The translations under genes were made by a program, and so were the position numbers. Below, piece after piece: positions 49,131-63,565 of a stretch of DNA of 64,000 bases. Position 1 is the first letter of the stretch; every line of letters starts with the position of its first letter. The notes under the pieces are model-generated. The model was not told the origin of the DNA, ran no database searches, and worked only from the letters and a program-made list of their open reading frames with translations. Source of the stretch: Eriocheir sinensis (Eukaryota > Arthropoda > Malacostraca > Decapoda > Varunidae); NCBI RefSeq assembly GCF_024679095.1, contig NC_066513.1, forward strand, positions 14,563,710 to 14,627,709, given 5' to 3'.

Positions 49131-49690
49131 TTTCTAATCATTAACAAAGAAAAAAAAGTGTAGACTGGCTAGAATGTCGATGGTTATATTCCTGTTTTGT
49201 ACCTGTTTGGATATTACACCTTAGAACATCAGATTTAAGGTGAACAATATGCGTCAAACTTGTGAATAGCACTTACATTTACAACTATTTTTCCCTTTTT
49301 TTGATAATTTACAAAGACAAAAATAGTAGACTGTCTACAATGTCGATGTAAGTGTTCCTGTTTCGTACCTTTGTGAATATTGTAACTTACGTCTTCAACT
49401 TTCAGGTGTATAATATGCGTCACACTTCTGAATAACGATTTAATTATACTCCAAGTCCTCTCTCATAACTGGCCTTAGTAAGTTTACCTCGAGGAGCTTC
49501 AGAAATGCGTTTAAAACTGTTTACGTCAGTACGAATATTATACCTGAAAGCAGCAAGTTTCAGGCGAGTAATATGTGTCACACTTTTGATAAACAAATAT
49601 ATAGCTGCCCCAAGTCGTCTCTCATAACCTCCCCCTCTAAGTTTACCTCAAGAGCGTCAGAAATGCGTTTAAAGCTAGAGAGATAAGAGC
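49131..49690. repeat. 158-166 bp diverged tandem repeat, three copies
   Basis: AATATGYGTCA occurs at 49246, 49412 and 49570. GAATATTRTA-like sequence precedes each by about 40 bp, and CTCTCTCATAAC with TTTACCTCRAG and CAGAAATGCGTTTAAA is shared by the last two. The minus-strand frame near 49847 lies partly in the repeat and is not called. Confidence 0.85.
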
Positions 49691-50632
<942 letters not shown>

Positions 50633-50889
50633 CAAGAGAGGGAGACAAGGGAACAAAAAAAGAACACGCAAGCAATACATATATAAACCCACTTCCCCCC
50701 CAAGCCAAGTGTTTTCCCCGCCCTTCCGACAGACTATCTTGCAGCCGCTGAATGCTTAACGCGACCCCTGCATATTTCAGGCCCCGCATCCCCCGGCCTC
50801 GGCAAAAATAGTGTGTTTTCCGAATGCTGATATTAAGCCCGAGAAAATAGGAGCTGCCATTGGAGGTCAGAGTTTTTAGTTATTTGCAC

Positions 50890-51540
50890 CTGCCTATGAG
50901 AGAAGCGAGAGGAAAAGAAGAGAGGATGCGGGAAAGATTGAGAAGGAAAGCGCTGCGTTTGAAGGGAGAAATGCAGGAAAGAATGGACGAGGAAAAGGAC
51001 TGTAGTTGAAGGGAGGAAGGAAGAGGATAAAGAATGGAAATATCTAGGAAAGACGTAGAGAGAAAGAACTGTGTGTATGTATGAGGAGAAAGGAATAAGA
51101 AATGGTGAAAAGGAGGGAGGGATAGAGGAACGAACTGAGCCATAGTGGAAAGACGGGAAAGGAAACAATAGGGCGTGTGTAAGAGAAGAATAATGGAATG
51201 GAATAAGGAAAATGAGACAAGAAGTATAGAAAAGGAGTAGGAGAAAAAGAAGTGTGTGTAATGAAAGGAAAAATGAATGGAGGGAAGATTAGAAGAGGGA
51301 GAAAAGGAGATGGGAAAAAGAATGTTAGAGTGTGGCCTAAGTGGTGGAAGAAAGAGACTGAAATAAGATATAATTATTATGAAATTTAAAACTTTTTCAA
51401 TAAATATGACTATGGAATCAGAGAAACGGAAAGACAGATGGTATGAGGTGAAACAAGAAGAGGAAAAAGGGGTAAAGAAAACATAGATGGAGTATAAAAT
51501 GAGACGAGAATAAAATAAAAAGCGCGAGAGAGAGAAAAAA
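50890..51540. repeat. polypurine tract
   Basis: A/G-rich plus strand with GGAAAGAATGGA-like words. Confidence 0.8.
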
Positions 51541-51689
51541 AAAGGAGCCTTGTTTTCTTACACAATAATACCCGTACTCTAAAATACAAAACGACTCTTC
51601 CGCACACTCTTGAAAACCGGCTCATCCCTCTACTTAGAATAACTTGTGCGCGCATGAGGGAGTTTACTCTTAAAATGTTGCAGAACGCT

Positions 51690-51845
51690 TGCCTTCCCCG
51701 GGGCCTGTGACGCGATTAAAAATGAACGAGCCGTGGCCTGCCGGGGATTGGTTAAAACCTGTGCTGATGCTCGCAGGATTAGCCAATGAGAAGACGCGAG
51801 GTGGCGGCTCTTGTACCGCTCGGCTGGTTATTTATTTATCTTTTT
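51690..51845. promoter_or_regulatory. CpG-rich block with an inverted CCAAT pair
   Basis: ATTGG at 51747-51751 (GGGGATTGGTT) and CCAAT at 51783-51787 (TTAGCCAATGAG), 31 bp apart. NF-Y-type sites. A short open frame from 51689 crosses this block and has no domain. Confidence 0.3.
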
Positions 51846-52078
51846 ATTTACCTGCAACGAACATAAGGAGGGCACAGATGATGATGATGATAATGATGAT
51901 GACGATGATGATGGAAAGGAGGAGGAAAGGAAAATGATGTAGTACAAGTAATTACCTTTTTCTTTACCTGCACTGAACATAAGGAGGGTAGTGATGATGA
52001 TGATGATGATTATGATGATGATGGAGATGATGATGGAAAGATAGAGGAAATAAAAATAATGTCCTACTAGTAATTCTT
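51842..52078. repeat. 116-bp tandem duplication containing (GAT)n
   Basis: TTTACCTGCA...GAACATAAGGAGGG begins near 51842 and again near 51963. The shared GAACATAAG is at 51859 and 51975, 116 bp apart. Each copy has a GAT array, then GGAAAG, then CTAGTAATT/CAAGTAATT. Confidence 0.92.
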
Positions 52079-52380
52079 ATCTGGAATGTAAAAAAATATA
52101 TATATAGACAATAGTAATAATGATAAAGACAATAATAGCAGAAATGGAGCATGTTCTTGCAGTTTCTTCATATTATGTGTGCGCATGCATGGAAAGGGTT
52201 GTCTCCTTTACTTATAGAGCCCATACAACCCTCAAAACATCGCATTCGTAAACAATAAAAGTAGTATTCATAATAATATTTTTGTATGCATTTTTTTAAC
52301 CTTTCAAATGTCATCGTTCTCCGTTAAACCCAGGCTCATAAACGTTGTCTGTCCATCTGTATGTCTATGTTTGTCTGTAT

Positions 52381-52383
<3 letters not shown>
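52079..52383. other. AT-rich unique DNA
   Basis: Nothing recognised. Confidence 0.45.

Positions 52384-52413
<30 letters not shown>
52384..52413. repeat. (CT)n microsatellite
   Basis: About 15 CT units. Confidence 0.95.
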
Positions 52414-52415
<2 letters not shown>

Positions 52416-52988
52416 CTACCCCCTCCCTCCCCCTCTCTCATGGCGCAGGAAAACACTCTCTCATTTGCAGGCGAGGTGAAGACTGCCAATGGATCGCGGT
52501 GTCTCCCGCTAAAGCCTGCCCGCGCCCTTAACATTTCATAAGCAACGATGAACACATGCTCTTCTTTATTCATGGGGTTCTGTGTCTCCTCCTCCTCCTC
52601 CTGCCCCGCCAGCCACCCCTTCCTTTCCTCCTCCTGCCTCCTCCTTCTCCCATCTCTTTCCCTCGCTCATTCTGTCTCTCTCATTCTCTTTCTGTCTTCT
52701 GGGTTTCTGTCTGGGTTTTCGCTTTCTCTCCCTCTCAGTTGCGTGTTTGTGTCTCATGTCATCTATATTTCCTCTATTTGGCAATGTGCTTTTTGTGTTT
52801 ATGTATCGCGCGGCGTGGTTGCATAGCTTCTTTTTGTGCGTTAATGCATAGGTCTTTTTTCTGAACATGCCAGGCTATTCAGGTATACATACATGCTCCA
52901 TTCATGCCCAGTGGATTATGTAAAAAAGTGTGGGAGTGGGGTCAGGGGTAGGGGTGATGATGGGGGTGGAAGAGGAGGAATGTGGGGG

Positions 52989-52990
<2 letters not shown>
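52414..52990. other. CT-rich then mixed DNA, no gene
   Basis: 52580-52735 is pyrimidine-rich. Open frames lack domains. Confidence 0.5.

Positions 52991-53043
<53 letters not shown>
52991..53043. repeat. (GT)n microsatellite
   Basis: About 26 GT units followed by GGGTGGGTG. Confidence 0.95.
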
Positions 53044-53044
<1 letters not shown>

Positions 53045-53188
53045 ATGGGTGGGTGGGTGGGTGTGGGTGTTTATCTAGCTTTTATATGTAATTTCTTTAT
53101 AGATGTGTGTTTTTTTTCGTTTTTTTGTTGTTGTTGCTGGTATTGTTTGTTGTGTCTTTTGTTATCGCTGTGGTCAATGAGGGTGAAG

Positions 53189-53272
53189 TTGTTGTTGTTG
53201 TTGTTGTTGTTGTTTTGGTTGGGTTTGTTGTTGTTAGTCTTGGCGGTGGTGGTGACGGTGGTCGTGGATTGG

Positions 53273-53319
<47 letters not shown>

Positions 53320-53320
53320 G
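53189..53320. repeat. (GTT)n arrays
   Basis: GTT at 53189-53214 and 53270-53320 with a GGTGGTGGT stretch between. Confidence 0.93.
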
Positions 53321-53487
53321 ATCATCTTTCTTTCTTCCTCCTCCTCTTCCTCCTTTGTTTTCATGGGGAGATTTAGGAATGTATACAAAAACGTAGAAAT
53401 ATTCCTCCAGGTTTTGACTTTTATCGAAATTATTCACTCACGATTTTTGTTTCCACGAGATCGAGAGAGAAGCGACGAGAGAGAAAG

Positions 53488-53517
53488 ATATAGATAGATA
53501 GATAGAGAGATAGATAG
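53488..53517. repeat. (GATA)n microsatellite
   Basis: ATAGATAGATAGATAG with one AGAG interruption. Confidence 0.88.
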
Positions 53518-53628
53518 TGTTCTTCTTTTATTTAGTTACTTCACATTCTTCATTGGAGTTGCGGAGGAGTCGATATTAATGCGAAGTGCTGATAGATTTT
53601 ACTGAGTTACATAAGGCAAGGGAGGCGG

Positions 53629-54758
53629 TGGTGGTGGAGGTAGTGGTGGTGGTGGTGGTGGTGATGGTGGTGGTGGTGGGTGTGGTGGTGGTGATAGTGG
53701 TGGTGGTGGTGGTGGTGGTGGTGGTGGTGGTGGGGGTGGTGGTGGTGGTGGTGGTGGTGGAGGTGGTTGTGATGGTGGTGGTGGTGATGGTGATGGTGGT
53801 GGTGGTGGAGGTGGTGGTGAAGGTGGTGGTGATGGTGACGGTGGTGGTGGTGGTGATGGTGGTGGTGGTGGAGGTGGTGGTGGAGGTGGTGGTGATGGTG
53901 GAGGTGGTGGTGGTGGTGGTGGTGGTGGTGATGGTGGAGGTGGTGGTGGTGGTGGTGGTGGTGGTGGTGGTGGTGGTGGTGGTGGTGGTGGTGGTGGTGG
54001 TGGTGGTGGAGGTGGTGGTGGTGGTGGTGGTGGTGATGGTGGAGGTGGTGGTGGTGGTGGTGGTGGTGGTGGTGGTGGTGATGGTGGTAGTGGTGGTGAT
54101 GGTGGTGGTGGTGGTGGTGGTGGTGGTGGTGGTGGAGGTGGTGGTGATGGTGGTGGTGGTGGTGGTGGAGGTGGTGGTGATGGTGACGGTGGTGGTGGTG
54201 GTGATGGTGGTAGTGGTGGTGGTGGTGGTGGTGGAGGTGGTGGTGATGGTGACGGTGGTGGTGGTGGTGGTGGTGGTGGTGGTGGTGGTGGTGATGGTGG
54301 TGGTGGTGGTGGTGGTGATGGTGGTGGTGGTGGTGGTGGTGGTGGTGATGGAGGTGGTGGTGGAGGTGGTGGTGGTGGTGATGGTGACGGTGGTGGTGGT
54401 GGTGGTGGTGATGGAGGTGGTGGTGGAGGTGGTGGTGGTGATGGTGACGGTGGTGGTGGTGGTGGTGGTGGTGGTGGTGGTGGTGGTGGTGGTGGTGGTG
54501 GTGGTGGTGGTGGTGGTGGTGGAGGTGGTGGTGGTGGTGGTGGTGGTGGTGGTGGTGGAGGTGGTGGTGGTGGTGGTGGTGGTGGTGGTGGTGGTGGTGG
54601 TGGTGGTGGTGGTGACGGTGGTGGTGGTGGTGGTGGTGGTGGTGATGGTGACGGTGGTGGTGGTGGTGGTGGTGGTGGTGGTGACGGTGGTGGTGGTGGT
54701 GGTGGTGGTGGTGGTGGTGGAGGTGGTGGTGATGGTGACGGTGGTGGTGGTGGTGGTA
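53629..54758. repeat. 1.13-kb (GGT)n array with in-phase GAT/GAC/GGA variants
   Basis: About 375 triplets, mostly GGT. Interruptions are almost all single-base substitutions (GAT, GAC, GGA, AGT), and the reading frame never shifts, so both strands stay open (poly-Val, poly-Pro). A phrase GGTGGTGATGGTGACGGTGGT recurs about ten times, so the array has a loose higher-order structure. Not a protein gene. Confidence 0.97.
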
Positions 54759-54799
54759 TACGTATCACAGCGATGGCGTTGGTTTGCGGTCTTTTTGTG

Positions 54800-55370
54800 T
54801 TTGTCTGTTCATCCTTCATTCCCCCTCTTTCCTTTTTTATTATTCTCCTCTCCCTCCTCCTCTCCCCCTCTTCACCCTCTTCCTCATTCACCCTCTTTTC
54901 CTCTCTCCCTCCCTCTGTCCCCTTTACTAATGCATTTTCACCGGTCACACTTATTGCTTACAGTCCCCTCCCTTTCCTGTTTTCATCCTCCTCCTCCTCC
55001 TCTTCATCTTCCTCTGCCTTATTCCCCTCCTTCTACTTTATCTTTAACCTCCTCTTTTCTTTGTCTCTTCCTTCTGCTCATTTTTTTTTACTAACCTCTC
55101 AATGTTGTAGTTTTTCTTTTCTTTCCAGTTATTCTCTATTCATTGTTCCCTTCTTTCTCTATCTCACTTATCCTTCCTTGTTTCTTCCTCCACCACCTTC
55201 CAAATCCCTCTCTTTTAACCCCCTTATATCCCCTCTATTCTCCCCATTTCCCTTCGTCCCACTCCCCTCTATCGTTTCCCCCTTCCCCTTTCTCTCTTCC
55301 CCCTCCTCCCTTCCCCTTCCTCCCCCTTTCACCCTTTCCTCTTCTCCCCCCCCCTTCCCCCCTAAGGTAG
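54800..55370. repeat. pyrimidine-rich tract
   Basis: C/T-rich plus strand with no fixed unit. Confidence 0.85.
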
Positions 55371-55462
55371 TCTTGAGGTACCGCCGTTGCTTTCGCCTCG
55401 TGCCGCGGTTGTAACTCGATGAAAATTTAATTGAAACGAGATTACTTGGTACGATGTCCATT

Positions 55463-55463
55463 G

Positions 55464-55491
<28 letters not shown>
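55463..55491. repeat. (CT)n microsatellite
   Basis: About 15 CT units. Confidence 0.95.
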
Positions 55492-55495
<4 letters not shown>

Positions 55496-55910
55496 TATTA
55501 TCTCCACATCGTAATATTATGCAGAATAGAAAATAAATATGCATAGTTTAAATTTGATTTTGGTATGTTTATGTGTGTGCGTTTGTTTGTTTGTGTGTGT
55601 GTGTGTAAGTCAATGCCTCTAACTCGTTCAATTTCATTACACATATAAAAAACGTCTTTCACGACAATGAGAAATATATAATCATCAAATACCTAACCAG
55701 AGCTCTCAACACAAACCCAAAATAATCTACAAGCATAACATCAATGAAACTAATGCCGATATAATAAGTAAATAAATAAATAAAGACAAAATTCATGATT
55801 GGCAAGCAAACAAACTCACATAAACAAAACACAGATGATCGAAAAGTCTCCCCCGGTGATATAGGTCCATAAATCACATCGCAGACCAAACCCAAGCCAG
55901 AGTTACACCC
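55492..55910. other. AT-rich unique DNA, no gene
   Basis: Nothing recognised. Confidence 0.45.
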
Positions 55911-56230
55911 ACGTCAAGGAAACCGGACGATATGCTGGACTGCATTCGTCCGCGGCTGGTGGCTGGGCGCGCGGCTGTCTGGGCGGCGGCTCGGCTACGG
56001 CTTCGTCTTGCTGCCGATGCGACCGTCCCATTAGCTGGCCAAATTACTTCACTCTAGTTGTACGGATGCCAATTTAATTTTTATCTTAGAAGACGACGCC
56101 GCCGGCCTGCCTGATGGGAATTAGTAATAATCTGCTCGCTCATACCGCTGTTTCCGCTCGCCTTTTTTGCGTTCGTATGTGTTTAATATTTTTGTGTTTG
56201 TCTTCCCGTGAATATAATTGGAGAGAAGCT
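55911..56230. other. CpG-rich unique block
   Basis: GC-rich at 55920-56030 (GGCTGGGCGCGCGGC), then TAAT-rich sequence. Possibly regulatory. No gene recognised. Confidence 0.35.
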
Positions 56231-56363
56231 GTGGTAATGTGGCTAATGGTGGTGATGGTGGTTGTGGTGGTGGTTGCAGTGGTGGTTGGTTGCTATTGTG
56301 GAGATGAGTCAGTGGTGATGTTATGGGATTGAGCAGTTGGGTTGATGTTTTGTGGACTTGTAT

Positions 56364-56580
56364 GATGTTGTTAGGGAAGGATGCTGGTGATGGTAATGAT
56401 GATGTTGAGGATGGAGAAAGTAGAAGGATGTCGATCGTGATGGAGATATTAGTAAAGTGTTGTTAGTGAAAGATGCTTGTGATAATGATGATGGTGGTGA
56501 CAAAGGAATTGCAAAGATGGTCATATTGATGGAGATATTAGTAAGATAGTGATAATGTTAGGAGAGGGATGATGGTGATG
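56364..56580. repeat. 89-bp diverged tandem repeat, about 2.4 copies
   Basis: GATGGAGATATTAGTAA occurs at 56439 and 56528 (89 bp), preceded by TGTTGTTAG(G/T)GAA(G/A)GATGCT at about 56365 and 56460. Confidence 0.82.
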
Positions 56581-57196
<616 letters not shown>

Positions 57197-57413
57197 AATA
57201 ACAATCTACTGCAATATTGTCATGCTTGTAAAATTAAAGATACTGGTACACTTCTGATACTTCATTTTTCATTCATCTCTTTTTTTTTCTTTTCTTATGT
57301 TGTTGTTTTATTGTTTGTTCTTTCGTTTACTCTTTTCTGCATTGTTTTTTCTTTTCGATTATTCTTGTGAAGAGTGATGAAACGACACACTTTGAATAAC
57401 CAAGAATATCAAA

Positions 57414-57534
<121 letters not shown>

Positions 57535-57849
57535 CTCCCCTTCCCCCCATACACAAACACTCCCCATCCTCCCACACATGCAAATCCCTCCCCTTGTCCC
57601 ACACAGACCCCCCCATCACCCTTCCCCCCACACAGACAACTGACAGAAGCGATTAATTCCTGTGACGCTGACGGACGGGAGAGAAATCCATCAAACTCTA
57701 TCCAGGCGAGCAAGAAAAAGCCGGCTGGAGATCGTGTTTTGGGCGGCTCCGCGCGACACTTGACTTATGAAACAAAAAATAGCTCCGACAACGAAACACA
57801 GGCGGCGAAACATAAAGAAGAAGAGATGCCGAGGCTGCCGCGGCGATAT

Positions 57850-59273
<1,424 letters not shown>

Positions 59274-59456
59274 AAAAACAAAAACAAAAAAGAAAGGAGA
59301 GAGAGAAAGAAAGAAAAAAATTGACAAACAGAAGGAAAAAAAAATTAGACAAACAGAAGGACAGACAGATAGATATACAGTCAGTCAAATAAAGTGATAG
59401 ATTGCGAATAATAACGAAAATAATGATAGCAATGATAATAATAGATAATAATAATG

Positions 59457-59459
<3 letters not shown>

Positions 59460-59535
<76 letters not shown>
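59460..59535. repeat. (AAT)n microsatellite
   Basis: About 24 AAT units. Confidence 0.96.
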
Positions 59536-59538
<3 letters not shown>

Positions 59539-59900
59539 TAAAACTTACAATAATAAATACACCAACACTTCACTGTCATACAAATAGCCAAGACATGAAA
59601 CCCGAGTCACCACCGCCCCAGAAAACATCGCTCACTGCTCACCAAACATCACTTTCCCCAACGACACAACGAACGATAACATATTAATAATGACGAGGAC
59701 GAGGGTGATTAAGAGGATGACCAAAAAAAAAAAAACAATAAATCACTCCCCCCCTCCCTGCTGCTTATTTATACTTTTAATGCGCTTTGGTGGCAAGAGT
59801 CGATGTGCCGAGCGAGTGTTGCGGCGGACGAAAGCAAAGGAAAAACAGACGAATTGCGCTGACGAAGAGACGGAGGACAGTGTTGGCTTGAAAAATTTCC
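59536..59900. other. unique DNA, no gene
   Basis: Nothing recognised. Confidence 0.4.
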
Positions 59901-60330
59901 CAATTGTCTTACGTCCATTACTGATAGATAATAGTAATACCGGCCTGCAGATAGATAATAGGACAGATTGATAGATAACATTTCCAAACTGCAGATGGAT
60001 TAAATAACATATTGATAAATGATAAAACCGGCTTGTTGATTGATAACACAATAGATTGATAGATTGCATTACCAAACTGCAGATAGATAAAGTAAGGTTG
60101 ATAGATAATGATACGAACCTGAAAATAGATAACACAAGAGACTGATAGATAACATTCCCCTTTTTCTTTCTCTTTTACTTTCTTTTTATTTTTCCTTTAA
60201 CCCGCTCACTCTCACTCTCACTCTCACTCTCGCTCTCAGATATGTAAAACAAAGCTGATAGATATTACAAACAGCTTGAGGATAGATAGCAGAACAGACC
60301 TGTAGATACAAGAGGAGGTAGTTAGATAAT
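59901..60330. repeat. GATAGATAA-rich diverged tandem repeat
   Basis: CCAAACTGCAGAT occurs at 59984 and 60072 (88 bp). AACCGGCTTG/TACCGGCCTG and TGATAGATAACA recur with similar spacing. A pyrimidine block and (CTCTCA)n (60205-60238) lie inside. Confidence 0.7.
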
Positions 60331-60982
60331 TCAAAGCATCACCTGAGGGAAAATACGTAGCGTTTGGATAATAATTTGATGATCAGAAAGTTAAGAAATG
60401 CAAAACTTCACTAAGAAAGATAATAAGATAGATCTCGTGTAGCTTAAAGGAAAGTCAAAAAGGATTTCTAATTATGATTATTCGAAAAAACAAATAGATG
60501 AACTGGACAGTATAAAGAAAAAAAAACTAGTATGAAATGAATAGCTGAAACATTTATGCTGATTATGACTTTTACTTTTGGGTGAAAATAAGCAAAACAA
60601 ACATTCTAACACTTGTACACGTAATGATTCAGTCAACTACTTGTCATTAAAAAAAAAAAAGATATTACAAAACAACGAAGGGACTTAACATATTTAATCA
60701 TAATGCCAACCGTGTGCTTGCTTCGGGTGATAATAACCTAAAAAAGAAGGAGGGAGAGCAGAGGAGGAGAGAAACACAAGCTTACCACATACACACATAA
60801 TTAAGTCTTGTGTTGCTTGTCGGTGTGTTACATTCCGAGTGTTGCGAGTGGTGAGGAGCATCGGCGGTCGGTCGGTCAAAATATCTGAAATGTTGTTGAC
60901 ACCAAAGAATCGCATCAGGCTGTGTTCTTGAGATTATTTCATTTTGAGTCGCGTCGAAGCCGAACCTGGACAAATATACCGT

Positions 60983-60985
<3 letters not shown>
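60331..60985. other. AT-rich unique DNA, no gene
   Basis: Nothing recognised. Confidence 0.45.

Positions 60986-61034
<49 letters not shown>
60986..61034. repeat. (AG)n at the 3' side of a decayed retroelement
   Basis: About 24 AG units ending where the retroelement homology begins. Confidence 0.95.
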
Positions 61035-61039
<5 letters not shown>

Positions 61040-62165
61040 AGTGACTATTTTGAACTTTTCAAAGGAGTCAATCGTGTCACTGACACTGGGAACCGGATGG
61101 TATCATTCTCGCACCACAACGTTGGTGAAAGAAAAGATTGGGTGCAATCTTGATTTACTTGTCTACATCTGGAGTTTTGCCATTGTTCCTCGTGCGCAGG
61201 AAACCATTAAGTATTTTTAAAATCATTCGAAATTTTCCTCGGAGGCGACGTTTCTCAAAGAGAAGGAGGAAAAGAGATTTCTCTTTCTTCGTTTGTTGGA
61301 GGAAGGGATCATTTCGGCTGGATCACGCTGAACACCTTCTAATTTAGCAATATCCTTTGCATGGTGGGGACCAAACTGTAATTCACATGGGGGTCTGGGG
61401 AAACTGTTGTAGGTTGTTGTAGACATCTACATCTTTATTCAAAAATTTCTTTTTTCTTTTAATGAAGCCAACGCCTATATTCTGTATTTTGCTGCATGCT
61501 GCATCATTGTGAGCTGTGAGGTTTGATTTGATTTTTTTTTTTGAAGTCTTTTGATTCATTGATTTTTTTTTTTAACCGCGCATTCGTATTCTTCGAACTC
61601 GTTCCCTCGTTCCAACTTGAAGGAAGGGCACTTGTCGTTCTTAAAGGCATCTCATCTCCATCTATCAAGCTGAAATTTTTGTGCAAATCCTCTTGGGAAA
61701 CTGTCTTCTTCTCTCTGTGAGAACCCGAGTTACATCTTTGTGTCGTCTGCAAATTTACTAATGCGGTTATTGAGTCCAACATAAATCAAGATAGAATAAA
61801 CAGTGAAGAGGTCGTTATAAAGGTTAATAGGTTTGATAGGCAGGATCTTTTTTTCGGAAGCCATGTTGTGAGTAAAACACAATTTGTTCCTAAATTATGC
61901 CCTCAAGTAGCTTACCTACAAAAAATTAGGCAATGCATGCTCCATTTACAATAGTACTGGTGTTGGTGGTAGCGAGGGAAGACTGTTAGTATTAAACACC
62001 GAGGAAAAGTAATTGTTTAAGAGGTTTAATGTGTTGGCTGTCAGTCACTTTTTGAGTATAATTCGCTTCTCGCACAAGGGGAAATATCAGTGAGTCGTTG
62101 TTAGGTCGTCATCGAGTGATTGCCCGGGAGGTCTGTAGGTGACAGATATATTTAAATTGACTTTT
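61040..62165 (-). pseudogene. heavily decayed CR1-like endonuclease/RT fragment
   Basis: No long frame survives, but fragments in three minus-strand frames follow the order of a CR1-like ORF2. YRPPGQS (endonuclease) lies near 62140. A KLLEG-like segment is near 61910, then the fingers region near 61860-61800. ISKFADDTKM (RT catalytic motif) sits near 61765-61735, GFIKR with NKDV near 61480-61430, and HHAKDIAKLEGVQR near 61375-61335. FKILNGF and RTRNNG-like words follow near 61215-61190, and a TIDSF-like end near 61080. Parts between endonuclease and fingers, and between fingers and FADD, are deleted. The order and spacing make chance unlikely, though each piece is short. Confidence 0.8.
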
Positions 62166-62215
62166 AATGTTTACTCGCACGCACAAATGTTCAACGTTAC
62201 TGAAATAGCTTTTGT

Positions 62216-62250
<35 letters not shown>

Positions 62251-62300
62251 AGGAAGGAGGGGGTAAAGGAAAGAAAGAAAGAAAGAAAAGAAAAGAAAGA
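62216..62300. repeat. (GA)n and (GAAA)n microsatellites
   Basis: GA at 62216-62241, GAAA at about 62269-62300. Confidence 0.9.
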
Positions 62301-62379
62301 AATTATACAAGGGAGGAAAACAGGGTAAAAAGAGTTGCTTCTAAACTTTCGTCGCTAAAATATACAAATAATTACAATG

Positions 62380-62403
62380 AGAGAGAGAGAGAGAGAGAGA
62401 GAG
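62380..62403. repeat. (AG)n microsatellite
   Basis: About 12 AG units. Confidence 0.93.
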
Positions 62404-62862
62404 ACATACTGACAGATACAGACAAAGAGACAGCGAAAGAGACCCACCCACCCACCTACACATGGAAGAAAAACAAAATAAAAAAAACAGAATAACAAAC
62501 ATAATAAAACAAGAAAAAAAAACAGGTATTAAGATTGATATCCGTCCTTACTTTCCATTTCGTTCTTCCATCGCGAAACACCAAACCCAGTGACAGGATC
62601 GCAACGCAACACAACTGGGCCAAAAAAAAAGTAAACTATTGGCATTTAAACGCTTAAATAAGAGAGTCGTTTAGCGTGTATTTGGTAATATTGAATGATG
62701 GTCCCACACTTTTTCATCGCGGCGGATATTTATTTTTCTGGTGTCTTTTTTTTTTCTTTTTTTGATAGGTAATGTAAAGCTTGGCGGTGGAAGTGAAATA
62801 CTGCGGAAAATTTAGCTCGGAGTGACGTTAGTTTGCCTTTGCTGATTGTTCACACTCGCGCG
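62404..62862. other. unique DNA, no gene
   Basis: Nothing recognised. Confidence 0.4.
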
Positions 62863-63060
62863 GGTTGGTTGGTTGGTTGGTCTTATTTATGGAAGGTGGG
62901 TTGTGTGTGTGTATTGTTCTTGATGGTGTTAGAGTTAGTGTAGGTGGTGTCATTATTGGTGTTGTTATTGTTATTGTTGTTATGGTTGTTGTTGTTGTTG
63001 TTATTTTTATGGCTTTTATTATTATTATTATTATTAGTATTAGTATTTGTAGTGTTTCCA
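62863..63060. repeat. (GGTT)n, GTT and ATT degenerate arrays
   Basis: GGTTGGTTGGTTGG at 62863-62880, TTGTTGTTG near 62987-63001 and ATTATTATT near 63019-63040. Confidence 0.8.
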
Positions 63061-63565
63061 TTATTATTATCTACTCATTTTTTTACCGTTACAGAACACA
63101 TTATTATTATTTTTCGGTATTTTTCTATTTCATTTATTTATATATTTTGTTGTGTACATATAATTTACTAGATGTTTACAATAGTTCTTGCCGTTATCAT
63201 TTCTGCATTAGTATTAATATTATCATTACCTTTGATATTATTTTCATTATTACCATTTATTTTTTCTTTGATACTATTTCCGCTACATTCACTTAATTAT
63301 TTCTCTAAGTTTACGAGTCCAGCCATTCGTTTCGTCATGTGTATCGTGTGTGTTGAAGAAAACAAAAATAAACGGCGAAAATATAATCCTTGAAAATCTT
63401 AATTTGAAAACCTCGCTTGGAAAGAGTTTCAAGGGTCAGTTAATGGCATTTGATGAAGGGGGAAAAACGTGGAATATTCGCATAGTACTAAACATGAGAA
63501 GTAGAGTTAAAGGCGAGGAACAGGAAAAGGCAAAATCCTACTAATTGGTAACAGCCTTAATTATT
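63061..63565. other. AT-rich DNA with a small unrecognised frame
   Basis: A 64-codon plus-strand frame at 63350-63544 is Lys-rich with no domain. I do not call it a gene. Confidence 0.3.

Noticed and set aside
53586..55094. 502-residue poly-Val frame and opposite 449-residue poly-Pro frame
   Set aside because: Both follow from a (GGT)n array whose indels are multiples of three; no non-repeat domain on either side.
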